Shown here in pieces: positions 13,056 through 24,426 of a stretch of DNA of 64,000 nt. How positions within the stretch are numbered: position 1 is the stretch's first letter; the number at the start of each line of letters is the position of its first letter. This DNA comes from Geosiphon pyriformis. Its lineage: Eukaryota > Glomeromycota > Glomeromycetes > Archaeosporales > Geosiphonaceae. The notes beneath the pieces are model-generated. The model saw only the letters and a list, made by a program, of their open reading frames with translations. It did not search any database and was not told where the DNA came from. The position numbers and the translations under genes are program-made. The stretch covers positions 559,341-623,340 of the forward strand of contig JAAOMT010000134.1 of the NCBI GenBank assembly GCA_016748015.1. The letters run 5' to 3'.

Positions 13056-14590
13056 GTTTTAACTTGATAAATGTAAATGTAAAGCGAAGTGTTTGAAGTT
13101 TTTTATAGCAAGTATTTTACTTGGAAATATGTTGAAACTAAGTGTTGTGTTGGAAATAAACTTGAGTAGCTGTTAGTAAGTAAAGAAACGGTAAGGTAAG
13201 AAAAAGTCGCGGATTAAAGTGTGTTGATTTATAGCATGGCAGAAACTACGCATGGAACTCGGAACCAATTGAGAATTGTTCATTTTGGAAAGTTCTGAAA
13301 ATTGAAGATGTTAATTTACTGCGGCTTGGAACGTTTGTGCTGCATTGACAGTATTACTATATTTTTTGTTTTGAAACGTGTAACAGGTCCTAACTTAATT
13401 CACGCGTTTTCTACATATGACCAGAAACGAGCCCAGTTCAGGCTAAGCTACAAGAGGAAACTTATCCAAAAGCATTATTTGCAACCACCAGGAACCAAAC
13501 CAGCCAATAGTTTTTATTAATTATTACATGTATTAGCCAATGATGTTATATAATTAGCCACCCTATTTTTAGATAGTAATCATTGACCACTTTGAATAGC
13601 TATATAAGTAATGAGTTTCTTAGTTGTAAAAAGGCATATAAGAAATCAAAAAGATAAAAATTACTTCTAAATATCCAATTCTTTTATATTACTTATTTCT
13701 TTTTTCCAATTCTTTCAAGTATTTAAACATTTGTGAATAAAAGATTACTTATTGGCATTTACATAATTTATTTTTTTCTTCTTAATTTGTATTGTTAGAA
13801 TTAATCTAAAAAGTAATTATTTGCTTTTATAATTTATTAAATAAAAAAATAATTGAAAACCATAATAATATTTGTTATTAATTCTAAAAAATTTTAAATA
13901 AAACATAAAATAATAGCAATAGTATTATCTTATTAATAATTACAAACTATTTTTGAATTTTTGGATTTTTTAGAAAAGATTAAGCAATTATAATTTTAAA
14001 ACTGATTATACATATTGAATTTTTATAAATTTAATTTGCTCTTTTAATTAAATTTCTTTTTTGATTATTTCTATTATTTTTAATAATCTATTTTTTTGTT
14101 ATTTATTAACTTGTTATTTTAATTTATATATTATTATTAATTATACAAAAATTTATTTATTTATTTATAAAGAATTAAAATTTTTATTAAATATATTATT
14201 ATAATTATTTATATTTTATTTTATTTTAAAATTTATTGTTTTTTTGCTTAAATTATTACATATTAACTTTTATAATATTATAACAATAATAAAAACAACA
14301 ATTGTTTTCAAAATTAACTGTATTTATTATTATTAAATTAATAATATGTGCAAAAAATCCAAATTTATATATTAAAATTAATTATCTAATTATCTAATTA
14401 ACAATTAAAAAATTAATATAAAATTTCTGATTATTAATATTAAATTTAAGCTATAAAATTAAAAATAAAAAGTATAATTTATGGTTTTTTTTCTTGTTAA
14501 TTCCCTAATTACAATGAGAACTTTTGTATTGCCAAAGATTTAGCTTTTCCTTTTTTTTTTCTTCTTGTTACCTTTAGTTATTTCTTCTGA
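13056..14590. other. Intergenic: promoter side of the 13-kb gene, then AT-rich DNA
   Basis: 13056-13520 has moderate GC and probably holds the promoter and 5' leader of the minus-strand gene. 13520-14480 is nearly pure A/T with short inverted and direct AT motifs. No believable exon. The LINE fragment begins at about 14600. Confidence 0.55.
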
Positions 14591-14599
14591 CATACCAAA

Positions 14600-15250
14600 T
14601 TTTGTTGTGATGAAATCAGTAGGCTCTTCTGCTGGTGGTTTTGGTACTGGTTTAATTGAGTTGGAATTCCAGTCTAAAACTAAAAAGAAAGCATGAATTG
14701 AGAGTGTCTGTGTTCATAATTCTTTATACAAAAAATCAAAAAAATCTGGTATTATTGGATTTGTGGTGAACTCATTGGCTGGACCTCTTTTTGAACATGT
14801 TTTACAAACTGACTGTAATGAACGCAAGGTGTCTTGGGGTAGTAAGGTTGAGAGTGAAGATATTAGTATTAGTGAGGTGTCAGATGTTGAAAACATAAAC
14901 AATATGGTGGCCGAAAAGACTAGTTATGTAAATTTCAATGCTTTTGAGACTGATAACATGGTAGACAATGTGACTTCTAGGAAAATACAAACAAAAACTT
15001 ATGTTTTGGAACCACCACCGAAAACACCTTTCTTCAAAAACTTGAGTGACAATGATACTGAGTTAGTGTTTCTTGAGTCTAAATTTGTTGGGTCCAATTG
15101 GCTGCTGTCAGCCAAATCAAGTGTTTTGGAAAGATGTAGCTTCGAGCCAGTTAGATCATTCACTTTGGACATAGAGTTGGCTGTTGTGCCTGAAAAAACT
15201 AATGGCAATAAATTAATTTCAATCAAAAAAAATTTTTATAGAATTAATGG
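14600..15250 (+). pseudogene. 5' part of a LINE (ORF1), cut off by the LTR array
   Basis: ORF1 of a Rhizophagus-type non-LTR retrotransposon. It begins near ATG 14610 (MKSVGSSAGG) and has one in-frame TGA at a probable Trp position (KKA*IESVC), then stays open to 15250. Landmarks are SLYKKSKKSG, VSWGSKVESED, TYVLEPPPK, NLSDND, SFTLDIELAV and IKKNFYRING. It is homologous to the ORF1 at 32353 onward (TYVLDQLPK, NLSDNN, SFALDIDLSAV, VKKIFYCVDG), so these are two related copies. The reading stops exactly where LTR1 begins (TGTTAC, 15251). Confidence 0.8.
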
Positions 15251-16094
15251 TGTTACGAGTGATTATTTGGGGTGTTGAATCAAATAACAAACCCATAACT
15301 TGGTGCTAAAAGTTATTTGCATTGATGTTATTAATCTAAAAATTTTGTATCTGAAGATTTCAGGTTGAGTTCTTTGTATAATGAACAGAAATTCAATAGT
15401 TGTTTTATCCATAGCTTCTCAGAATTGCAATTTTGTCAATTCTTCTCTCAGTGTGATGGCCGGCAATCCTCTGGTAAGTATTTCATATCTTTTGTACGTG
15501 TTTTACCCTCTTGCAGGAGTCTTTTACCAGGCAATCTTTGACGTCAATAATCTAGCACTTTATTCAACCAATTAGTGCACAACAATAAAATCAAAATAAA
15601 ATAAAAAAAAGAAATAAAAAAAAATCATAAATAAGCCAAGGCAATTTTACAAGTCAGTATCTTGTCAATAGCCGTGATCAAGAGCTATTGTTCCAGTGTG
15701 TTTAAGTATCAATTACTATTAACATAGAGTGTTGATAGTGGAATTAGGTTTGAGATACCAAATAATTATTTATTGTGTTTGGAAGATTGTCTAAATGAAA
15801 TCTAAACTTGGAAGTCTCTTTTTTAGCTTTTAATTCTACTGCTATATATACATAATTAAGATTCCTCAATTTCTCAATTCTTCACAACAGAAACCCTAGA
15901 ATTCCTAGAATCCTGCAATTCCTTTAAGAGGAATTCTGGAATTCTGGAATTCTGCAATTTTTTGTAAGAATCCTGTAATTTCTGAAATCCTGCAATTCCT
16001 GAGAGGAATCCTGGAATTCCATATTTTACTATGTCTACTTCTAATTGGTTAATAACTATGTTAATATATATTCTCTATATTTTTATGAGTAGTA
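15251..16094 (-). repeat. LTR1 (3' LTR of the defective Gypsy element)
   Basis: 844 bp. Left end TGTTAC; right end TGAGTAGTA is a decayed form of TGAGTAACA seen in the other LTRs. It aligns along its length with LTR2-LTR4: CCATAACTTGGTGCT near the left end, the GCCAAGGCAATTT block, TATATATACATAATT, then a cluster of GGAATTC-type palindromes (15895-16020). To its right lies a pyrimidine run (TTATTTCCTCTTTTT), which in element sense is the polypurine tract. This fixes the boundary and shows the element runs on the minus strand. Confidence 0.85.
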
Positions 16095-17159
16095 TTATTT
16101 CCTCTTTTTAATATTGAGCTCTGTTGAAATCTAACTCTGTTAATTCCTTTTCTTGAAGTATTTTCTGAATTTCATTTTCGAGAATTACTTGTGTTATTTG
16201 AGTCTGTAATTCTTCAAATTGAGTATTGGTAATCTTTCCTAATTAATTACTGGTAACCGTATCCATTGCTTTGTTAAGTAAGATTTCTGGTCGATCCTAA
16301 AATGCTGTGTGTATTCGGTATATGGCTTGGGCCTGTATGAATAAGTTGTTCTTTCCCAAAAAATGTTCTAATTGTTATAGTATTCTTGTGTCGAATAATT
16401 ACTTTGTTTTATCCATATATAGATTCTGGATATTCATGTGTTGTTCCAAGTAAAAATAATAATAGTTTCATGGAAATTGTTGTATCCACCAATTCCAAGT
16501 TTCTTTAGTCAACTCTTGGTATAGTGACTCTTTTTGTCAACTCTTTTATTGCTAATTTTACTTTTGCAATAATTTTGTCAATGGTATTTTCTGTTTTTTT
16601 TTGTGTTCTATGTGGCAATGTCTTTTTAGTGTCTTGATATCAGATGGTTTGTTGATTAATTGTAATTTCCATCTCTTGGTGTTGAATCAATTGAAAAAGT
16701 TGTTGTGTTAGTGAGTAAATGTTGTCTGTAATTTCTATTTTTCTGATATTTCTTGTCATGTCTACTATGTCTTTATATATTTTTTTAATGGATTAATTTA
16801 ATGTGTTGTTGTTAATGATGATGATTGGTTCCAGATCTCATGGAATCTTTTCTGGTTGGACTAGTATTTTCTGTACTCCTAATTGTGGAATATTACTGGT
16901 GGATGGTGGTGTAATGTTGTGATATGGTTTCAGTCGATCTCCATGTGCTGCTTTGGTTAAGATTTTGTTATCCAGTCTTAATTTGTAAGCTTCATTCCCT
17001 AGAATTTCTTTTATGTGAAATGGTCCATCCTATTTGGAGTCAAATTTTTCACTCCATTGTTTTTCCACTTTAGTATGATGTAAGAGTACTTTGTCTTTAA
17101 TCTTGAATTCAACTGGTTTGTCTGGTAGTTGATTATCATGTCTTTCTTTTTGTTTCTCT

Positions 17160-18175
17160 TGTGACTTTTGTATATTATCAGCTGGTCTTTTTCATTTGTT
17201 TTACAATATTTCTATTAAGTCATATATTTTTTTTAACAATGTTTCTTGGAAATTTTCTTCTGTTATTGGTTCAGTTGGATATGTGTTAACCTTTATCTCA
17301 ACTGGTAATGTTGCTGTTCTACTGTATATCAATTCAAATGGTGTTGCTTGTGTGGTATCTTGCTTCATTGTCCAATAAGCAAATAATACTGATGATATGA
17401 ACCAATTCCATTCGTCCTGGTTTTCTTGGCTGAATTTTGCTATTGCTTTATACAATGTTCTATTAAATCTTTCAACTAATCTATTGGTTTGTAAATAGTA
17501 TAGTGATGATAGTGGTCTCTTAATTCCAAATTTTTGGCTTAGTTCTGCTAATGTTCTATTCACAAAATGGATTCTTTGGTCTGATAATAGTTCTTTTGGA
17601 CATCTATGTTGACAAATCAGATCTTGATGGATGAATTTGGCAATGGATTCTGCATCTACTCTTTGAATTGCTTTGGCTTCTGGCTATTTAGTAAGATAGT
17701 TCATGGCTACAGCAATATATCTGTTGTCTCTGCTGGTAATTGTCAATGGTCTGACTAAATCGATTCCAATACAGTCAAATAGTTGTCTCACTTTAATTGG
17801 TCTCAATGGTTTGCTGAGTCTTGTTCCTTCTCTTTTTTGACAAGCATCACAATTTTGCACATATTGAATAATGTTTGGATACATTGATGGCCAATAGTAT
17901 CTTTTTCTGGTTCTTTCCATGGTTGCTTCTTTATGAAAATGTTTTGCAGTTGGATCTGAGTGCATGTTGAACAGTATTGTCTTTTTTTTTGGTTCTGTAA
18001 TTACTCTGGTTGGTTGATCTGAATCTTTTCTATTTTTTTGATAAAGTATATTTTGGTAAGTGATAAAATATTTGGATTGTTGTTTGATCCTCTTTTGTTC
18101 TGGTTGAAATAATTTCTCTTTGAACTGTTGAATATCTATATAATATTGAAGTTGTTGATATTTTTGTGTGTTCAT
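17160..18175 (-). pseudogene. Integrase region of Gypsy element 1, broken
   Basis: Two open pieces. 18175-17684 holds the HHCC zinc domain (HFHKEATMERTRKRYYWPS, then CDACQ) and the start of the core (GIDLVRPLTIT). It ends at MNYLTK with a TAG where the sister copy has LTKWPEAK. 17563-17201 holds the core end: NRTLAELSQKF, TNRLVERFN (catalytic Glu) and the TQATPFELIY stretch. The middle piece with the second Asp is not open. Not functional. Confidence 0.8.
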
Positions 18176-18289
18176 CTTTTGTTATATTTTTGTGAGTATT
18201 GTTTTGGTTTTGTTATATTTTTGGGTTGAAATGTTCTTAGATTTGTCTTATTCATGACAAACCATTGACATTTTCATTGTTTTTTCTCT

Positions 18290-19210
18290 TTTTATAATGT
18301 ATGGTATAAGAGAACCATTTTCTATTTTGACTGTCTTCCATTTCCAAATTCTTGTTTTTGGAGTGATGTCAATCTTTTGTAATCTGTATACACTTCAAAC
18401 TTTTGGCTCAAGTATTCTTTCTATTTTATAACTGCTCAATAGATTGCTAGATGTTCTAATTTTGGTGTTCCATAGTTTTTTTTGGCTGAAATCAAATCTT
18501 GGCTGGCATATGCAACTGGATGTTCTCTTCCATCCAATCCTCTCTGAGATAGTACTGCTTCCAATGCTTGACCTGATGCATCAGTGATAATAATGAATAG
18601 TTTACTATAATCTGGATAGATCAATACTAGAGCTTGAATAAGCTTTCTTCTTAAGATGTCAAATTTTTCTTGCTGGGTTTCAGTTCATTCATACTTTGCA
18701 TTTTTGGTTTGAAAATCATTGAGTGGTTGTGCTATCTTTGAAAAGTTTTTATGAAACATCTATAATAGCTCGCAAATTCCAAGAATGATTTCAGCTCAGT
18801 TATATTGGTTGGTATTGGAAAGTTCTTTACTATCTCTATTTTCTCTGAATCTATTTTTATGCCATCTTTGCTAACTATGTGTTCTAAGAATTTTAGTTAT
18901 GTTTTGCTGAAAAAACACTTTGTTGCATTCAATTTTAATCCTGCTCATCATAGTCTTTTAAACACTTGTTGGAAATAATGTAGATGATCATCAAATGTTT
19001 TTGAGAACACATTGGTATTATCCAAGTATACAACTACTGATTTCCACAATAAGCCAGTGTACATGATTTCCATTAGCTGTTGGAATGTAGCTGGAGTGTT
19101 GGTTAAGCCAAATGGCATAACTTCAAACTCAAAGTTTTCCTCTCTTATAGTGAACGCCGTTTTTTTTTTGTCGGCTAGATTCATGACTACTTGCCAGTAA
19201 CTACTATCTA
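18290..19210 (-). pseudogene. Reverse transcriptase and RNase H of Gypsy element 1, broken
   Basis: 19184-18948 encodes RT palm: [18 protein letters not shown], then VVVYLDNTNVFSKTFDDHL. The catalytic YxDD reads YLDN. 18624-18436 encodes RNase H with ITDASGQALEAVLSQ and HPVAYASQDL. Stops and frameshifts separate the pieces. The sister element at 24427-25179 has the same YLDN. Confidence 0.8.
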
Positions 19211-19511
19211 AATCTAATGTTGAGAATCATTTGTTTCCACCAAAAGTGTCAAATAGTTCTTGTATCTGTGGAGTTGGATAGCTGTCTTCATGAGTTACAC
19301 TATTGAGTTTCCTGTAGTCTACACAAAATCGGATTTTTCCATTCTTCTTATGGATGAGTACTACTGGTGACAACTATGGGCTCATTGATGGCTGAATTAA
19401 CCCATTGTCAAGCATTCAGTTGATCTCTTGACAGATGATTTCATGGCTGGCTGGTAATATCCTATATGTTTGCTATTTGATTGGCATTGTATCTCTGGTC
19501 TTGATTTGATG

Positions 19512-19955
19512 CTAGATAATATCAGTTCTGCCAAATTCGTTTTCACTGGTGAAGATGTCATTAAAATTATTGAGTAACATCTTAAGTTGCATTTGTTGAA
19601 GTGAGTCTAGATTTCCCATGTTCATCTGTTCCAATTGTTTTGGCTGTAACAGATAACATTTGTTTCGTCCATAAATGGTTTGTGATGTAATGTCCACATA
19701 TCCACAAAGCTGTGGAAAATCTGGAATGTTGCTTGGTGCTTGATCTTTAATTTCTGTGGTTAAATATCCTAGAGTGGTTCCTTCTGATATCTCTACAATA
19801 TTTCCAGTGTTGTTGTAGATGGGAATTTTAATATAGTTATGACTCTTGGCTGGTATGTGTAGATTGATAAGTCCAATTTTTTTTGATTCACAAAGGGTTG
19901 CTTCTGCTTCAAAAATCTGTTCTTGCTTCTTCTCTCTCCTTTCTATTGCTAACAT
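19512..19955 (-). pseudogene. Segment between dUTPase and RT of Gypsy element 1
   Basis: 147-residue open piece, probably the pol linker upstream of RT. It includes a beta-rich stretch (KIPIYNNTGNIVEI, EGTTLGYL) and then NNFNDIFTSENEFGRTDI, the usual lead-in to Gypsy RT. It is colinear with 25500-26080 in element 2, where stops are more frequent. Confidence 0.65.
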
Positions 19956-19958
19956 GTA

Positions 19959-20774
19959 TTAGCTATATGGTAAAATAAAAATCGTTTGACTGGTTAAGAT
20001 AATTTCTTTCTGGCCAATAATTTTTTCCTTCACCATATTGACTAGTACATCTATTCTACCTATTGATCCAAATCCCTGTATCTCTTTTGCTGTTATCCCT
20101 AATTCTTCCCTATTTTTCACTGACACTAACTGAGCTATTTTAACTAGAGGCAGGAATATTGCCTGTGCTATCTTTTCATTTGGCTCTATAACATAGGTCT
20201 TTTCTGAGTTATTTTGTAGCATAGCAATGATATTTCCTATATATTCTGCATCAATTATTCCTCCTCTGATGTTTATCCCTTTTTTTGCTAAACTACTCCT
20301 TGAAGCTAGTTGAACCATTGTTGTTGCTAGAATTTCTAGTGCTATTTTCAAATCAATGCAGGTGCGTAAATGTGGTTCCAATTGGATGGCCTCTTTTCTT
20401 GGATACCTCAGATCAAACCTGGCATTAGTATCATGCACGCATTCTGGCATAATATCTTTATTATTATCACTGAACCATTTAAGTTCCTGTTTTTTGGCGA
20501 GGTTAGAGAGTGCAATATATTGTTCATAGTCTGGATTGGGGTTTAAATCTGAGTTGGAATCATTGTTATTGTTATTACCATATTGGACGGAACTGGAACT
20601 GGTGTTTTTGTCATCATCATTGTTGGAGTTTGAATCAGGATTAAAAATCAATTCCGATTTTGATGCATAGCTGCTGATTGGTTCTTTTTCTTCTGGGATT
20701 GTGTAGATCATGCATGATGGCGGATTGTAAATAAGATCACACTCATTACAATATTGGAAGTCACATGGAATCAA
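19959..20774 (-). CDS. dUTPase-bearing segment of Gypsy element 1
   Basis: 271-residue open frame. An acidic, Asn/Ser-rich N-terminal third, with a CNECDLIYNPPSC motif, is followed by a trimeric-type dUTPase domain that hydrolyses dUTP. The five motifs can be traced: HDTNARFDLRY (motif 1, usually DAGYDL), ASRSSLAKKG (2), GGIIDAEYIGNI (3), NEKIAQAIF (4) and IQGFGSIGR (5). Element 2 has the more canonical DTDAGFNL. It lies between the cysteine-rich segment and the RT linker, so it was part of pol. The frame is intact but the element is dead. A dUTPase in a fungal Gypsy element is uncommon, though known in some retroelements. Confidence 0.8.
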   Translation of the reverse strand: MIPCDFQYCNECDLIYNPPSCMIYTIPEEKEPISSYASKSELIFNPDSNSNNDDDKNTSSSSVQYGNNNNNDSNSDLNPNPDYEQYIALSNLAKKQELKWFSDNNKDIMPECVHDTNARFDLRYPRKEAIQLEPHLRTCIDLKIALEILATTMVQLASRSSLAKKGINIRGGIIDAEYIGNIIAMLQNNSEKTYVIEPNEKIAQAIFLPLVKIAQLVSVKNREELGITAKEIQGFGSIGRIDVLVNMVKEKIIGQKEIILTSQTIFILPYS

Positions 20775-20828
20775 ACAGTGATCACATAATTAAGTGTTTA
20801 TTTTTTCCAACCGTTGCTCTTGTTCTTC

Positions 20829-21320
20829 TCAAGTAGGTGCCAACTGTTGATAGTGTTCATGGAATTCTTCTAGATCATCCTCAATGTTGCTGAATACGTT
20901 GAACATTAGAATGTATTCAGGTTCAAACAGAGATAGGGGGTTGTTTTTGATTTTTAGTAGTTCACTGGTTGTCATACTTTCTGCCTTTGCATTCGCCATT
21001 CTCCATAGTTTATGTTTGTCGTGTGAATATCTTTTCAATTGTCGTAATGCTTGTTTCCAGATGTCATCGATTGGTGTTCTTTTGCATATCCAATCATTGA
21101 TTAGTATTGTATACTGGCAGATTTCATTGCATGTTCCTCCTCTTCTAAGAATGTTGTTCCACATTTCTTTGTTGAAAAGAGTTTCCTCACATGCTAAACA
21201 TGGTGTATTATCCTATTTTCCCACTTGTTTTGGTCTTTCAAAGTGTTCAACAAGACATGCATAGTAATAGAACTTAGTTGCCGTCTGGTATTCCTCATCA
21301 TTGTCATAGTAGGTGCCCAT
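20829..21320 (-). pseudogene. Cysteine-rich segment of Gypsy element 1, truncated
   Basis: Minus-strand frames include GGTCNEICQYTILINDW and downstream acidic EDDLEEFHEHY. It is homologous to 26940-27440 of element 2, where CDETCQYTILINDWV is preceded by CLTCRD and CVSCGKK pairs. At 21320 the homology stops and LTR2 begins. Confidence 0.65.
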
Positions 21321-22189
21321 TGTTACAGGTGATTATGTCTGTTGTTGAATTGAATAACAAACCCGTAACTTGGTGCTCAATTGATATAATGTTGTTGGTA
21401 ATATCTGAAGGTATTGTTATCTGAAGGTTTTGGTTGAGTTCTTTGTATAATGAACAGAGATTCAATGATGATAGTAGTAGTTTTTCTGGAGTCGCAATTA
21501 TGCCCAATTTCTTTTTCAGCTTGGCAGCCAGATTTATTCTGGCAGTTGTGCCCTTCTGGTAAGCTATCTGATAATATATAAAATCCTACCCTTATTTCTG
21601 GGTCTTTTACCAAGCTATCCTTGACATCAATAACTCAGCGCTTAATCTTTAATCAATTAGTATACAACAACAAATCAAAATAAAATAAAGAAAGAGAAAT
21701 AAAAGAAAATAAAGAAAGAAAAAAAATAAGCCAAGGCAATTTGCAGATTAGTATCCCATCAATAGCCATAATCAAGAGCTATTGTTTCAGTGTGGTCAAG
21801 TATCAATTACTATCAACATGAAGGGTTGATAGTGAGAAAGTAGATGGAGATATAAAATAATTATTTATTTGATGATTACGTTTCTAGGCTAAGGATTCTG
21901 TGGTATCAATTTTGTCTTTTCTGTTTCTAATACTACTGCTATATATACATAATTGGGATTTCTCAATTCCTCGATTCTTCATGACAAGAATCCTGGAATT
22001 TCTGGAATTCTGCAATTCCTTTGGGAGGAATCCTGCAATTCTGGAATCCTGCAATTCCTTGTTGGGAATCCTGAAATTCCTGGAATCCTGCAATTCCTGA
22101 GAGGAATCCTGGAATTTCACATTTACTACACTTACTTCTGATTGGCTAATAATTATGCTAATATATTTCCTATATTTCTATGAGTAACA
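21321..22189 (-). repeat. LTR2 (3' LTR of Gypsy element 2)
   Basis: 869 bp. Perfect terminal inverted repeat TGTTAC...GTAACA. On its right the pyrimidine run TTATTCCCTCCTTTTT is, in element sense, the polypurine tract AAAAAGGAGGGAATAA, which marks it as a 3' LTR. TATATATACATAATT near 21935 is a candidate promoter TATA box. A palindrome cluster lies at 21985-22112. Confidence 0.88.
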
Positions 22190-23148
22190 TTATTCCCTCC
22201 TTTTTAATATTGAGCTCCATCAAAATTTAACTTCTGTAATTCCCCCTCTTGAAGTATTTCCTGGATTTTGTTTTCGAGAATTACTTGTGTTATTTGGATT
22301 TGTAATTTTTCAAATTGAGCATTGGTGATTTTTCCCAATTGATTACTGGTCACCATATCCATTGCTCTGTTGAGCAATATTTCTGGTTTATCTTGAAATG
22401 TGGTGTGTATTTGGTATATGGCTCAGGCTTGTGTGGATAAATTGTTCTTTCTCACAAAATATTCTAATTGTTGTAGTATTTTATTGTCGAATAATCACTT
22501 TGTTTTATCTGTATATAAATTCTGGATATTTATGTGTTGTTTCAAGTAAAAATAATAATAGTTTCATGGAAATTGTTGTATCCACCAATTCCAAGTTTCT
22601 TTAGTCAACTCTTGATATAATGACTCTTTTGTCAATTCTTTTATTGCTAATTTTACTTTTGCCATGATTTTGTCTACAGTATTTTCAGTTTTCTTCTGTG
22701 TTCTGAGTTGAAATGTCTTTCTAGTATCTTGATATCGAATGGTTTGTTAATTGATTGTAATCTCCATTTTCTGGTGTTGGATTAATTGAAAGAGTTGTTG
22801 TGTTAGTAAGTAAATGTTGTCTGTAATTTCCATTTTTCTAATATTTCCTATCACATCTACCATGTCTTTATATATTCTTTTGATGGATCAATTTAACGTG
22901 TTGTTGTTGATAATAATAATTGGTTCCAGATTTTGTGGAATCTTATCTGATTGGACTAGTATTCTCTGTACTCCTAATTGTAGAATATTACTGGTAGATT
23001 GTAGTGTGATGTTGTGATATGGTTTCAGTTGATCTCCATGTGCTGCTTTGGTTAAAATTTTGTTATCCAATCTTAATTTGTAAGCTCTATTTCCTAGAAT
23101 TTCTTCTATGTGAAATGGTCCATCCCATTTGGGGTCAAATTTTCCACT
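22190..23148 (-). pseudogene. Post-integrase region of Gypsy element 2
   Basis: About 0.95 kb between the integrase C-terminal region and the polypurine tract, colinear with 16095-17200 in element 1. Broken minus-strand frames include PQNLEPIIIINNNT, HGDQLKPYHNITLQS and a helical Gln/Lys/Ile-rich part. I know of no named domain for it. Its conservation in both copies suggests a C-terminal extension of pol. Confidence 0.5.
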
Positions 23149-24260
23149 CTATTGTTTTTCCGCTTTGGTACAATGTAGTAATACTTTGTCTCTGATCTTG
23201 AATTCAACTGGTTTGTCTAGTAGTTGACTATCGTGTCTTTCTTTCTGTGTTTCTTGTGACTTTTGGATATTATCAGCTGCTCTTCTTCGTTTGTTTTCCA
23301 ATGTTTCCATTAAGTCATATGTTCTTCTCAGCAATGTTTCTTGAAAATTTTTCTCTGTTATTGGTTCAGTTGGATATGGATTAATTTCTCTCTCTACTGG
23401 TAATGTTGCTATTCTCCCATATACTAATTCAAATGGTGTTGCTTGTGTAGTATCCTGTTTCATTGTCTGATAAGCAAATAGTACTGATGGTATGAACAAA
23501 TCCCAATCATTCTGGTTTTCTTGGCTGAGCTTGGCTATTGCTTTATACAATATTCTGTTGAATTTTTCTACTAATCCGTTGGTTTGTGAATGGTATGATG
23601 ATGATAATGGTCTCTTGATTTCGAATCTTTGGCTTAATTCTGTTAATGTTCTGTTTACAAAATGAGTTCCTTGGTCTGATAATAATTCTTTTGGACATCC
23701 ATGTCGACAAATCAAATCTTGATGAACGAATTTGGCAACGGATTCTGCATTCACTCTTTGAATTGCTTTTGCCTCTGGCCATTTAGTGAGATAGTCCATA
23801 GCTATTGCTATGTATCTGTTTCCTCTGCTGGTGATTGTTAATGGTCTGACTAAATCAATTCCCATATAGTTAAATGGTTGTCACACTTTGATTGGTCTTA
23901 ATGGTTTACTAGGTCTTGTTCCTCCTCTTCGCTGACAAGCATCACAATTTTGAACATATTGAATAATGTCTGGGTATATTGATGGCCAATAGTATCTTTT
24001 TCTAGTTCTTTCCATGGTTGCTTCTTTGTGAAAATGTCCTGCTGTTGGATTTGAATGCATGTTGAATAATATTGTCTCTTTTTCTGGCTCTGTAATTACT
24101 CTGGTTGGTTGCTCTAGCTCTCTTCTATTTTTTTGATAAAGTATATTTTGGTGAGTGATAAAATATTTTGATTGTTTTTTAATACTCTTTCATTCTGTTT
24201 GAGATAAATTCTTCTTGAACTGTTGAGTGTTTATATAATATTGCAGTTGTTAATATTTTT
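23149..24260 (-). pseudogene. Integrase of Gypsy element 2
   Basis: The 238-residue frame 23865-23149 covers the catalytic core: MGIDLVRPLTIT (first Asp), LSDQGTHFVNRT (second Asp), SYHSQTNGLVEKFNR (Glu), FELVYGRIATLP and a basic C-terminal part with HDSQLLDKPVEFKIRDKVLL. Upstream, near 23900-24100, broken frames keep the CDACQ half of the HHCC domain. The core is readable, but a stop separates it from the zinc domain. Confidence 0.8.
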
Positions 24261-24426
24261 GTATGTTTATTTTTTGTTATATTTTTCGTTGGTATTGTTC
24301 TGGTTTTGTTATATTTTGGGTTAAAATGTTCTTAGATTTGTCTTATTCACAACAAACCATCAGCATTTCCATTGTTTTTCCCTTTTTATAATGTATAGTA
24401 TAATTATATAGTGTGAGTGCCATTTT

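Larger units (their letters stand above)
15251..21320 (-). mobile_element. Gypsy element 1: defective Ty3/Gypsy body, 5' part missing
   Basis: Minus-strand element whose 3' LTR is LTR1. In element order it keeps a cysteine-rich segment (from 21320), dUTPase, RT, RNase H, integrase and a post-integrase region. Gag, the protease and its own 5' LTR are absent: the body stops at 21320 against LTR2. The cut lies at the position homologous to about 27424 in element 2. The frames carry stops and frameshifts throughout and the body is poor in CpG. It is an ordinary decayed Gypsy copy apart from the dUTPase domain and the junction. Confidence 0.85.

Noticed and set aside
13302-13520. Plus-strand frame MKMLIYCGLERLCC
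   Set aside because: No codon bias or family; lies in the probable promoter of the minus-strand gene.
21884-22141. Open frames on both strands with repeated GILQFL or ELQDSR units
   Set aside because: They are translations of the LTR palindrome cluster, not proteins.
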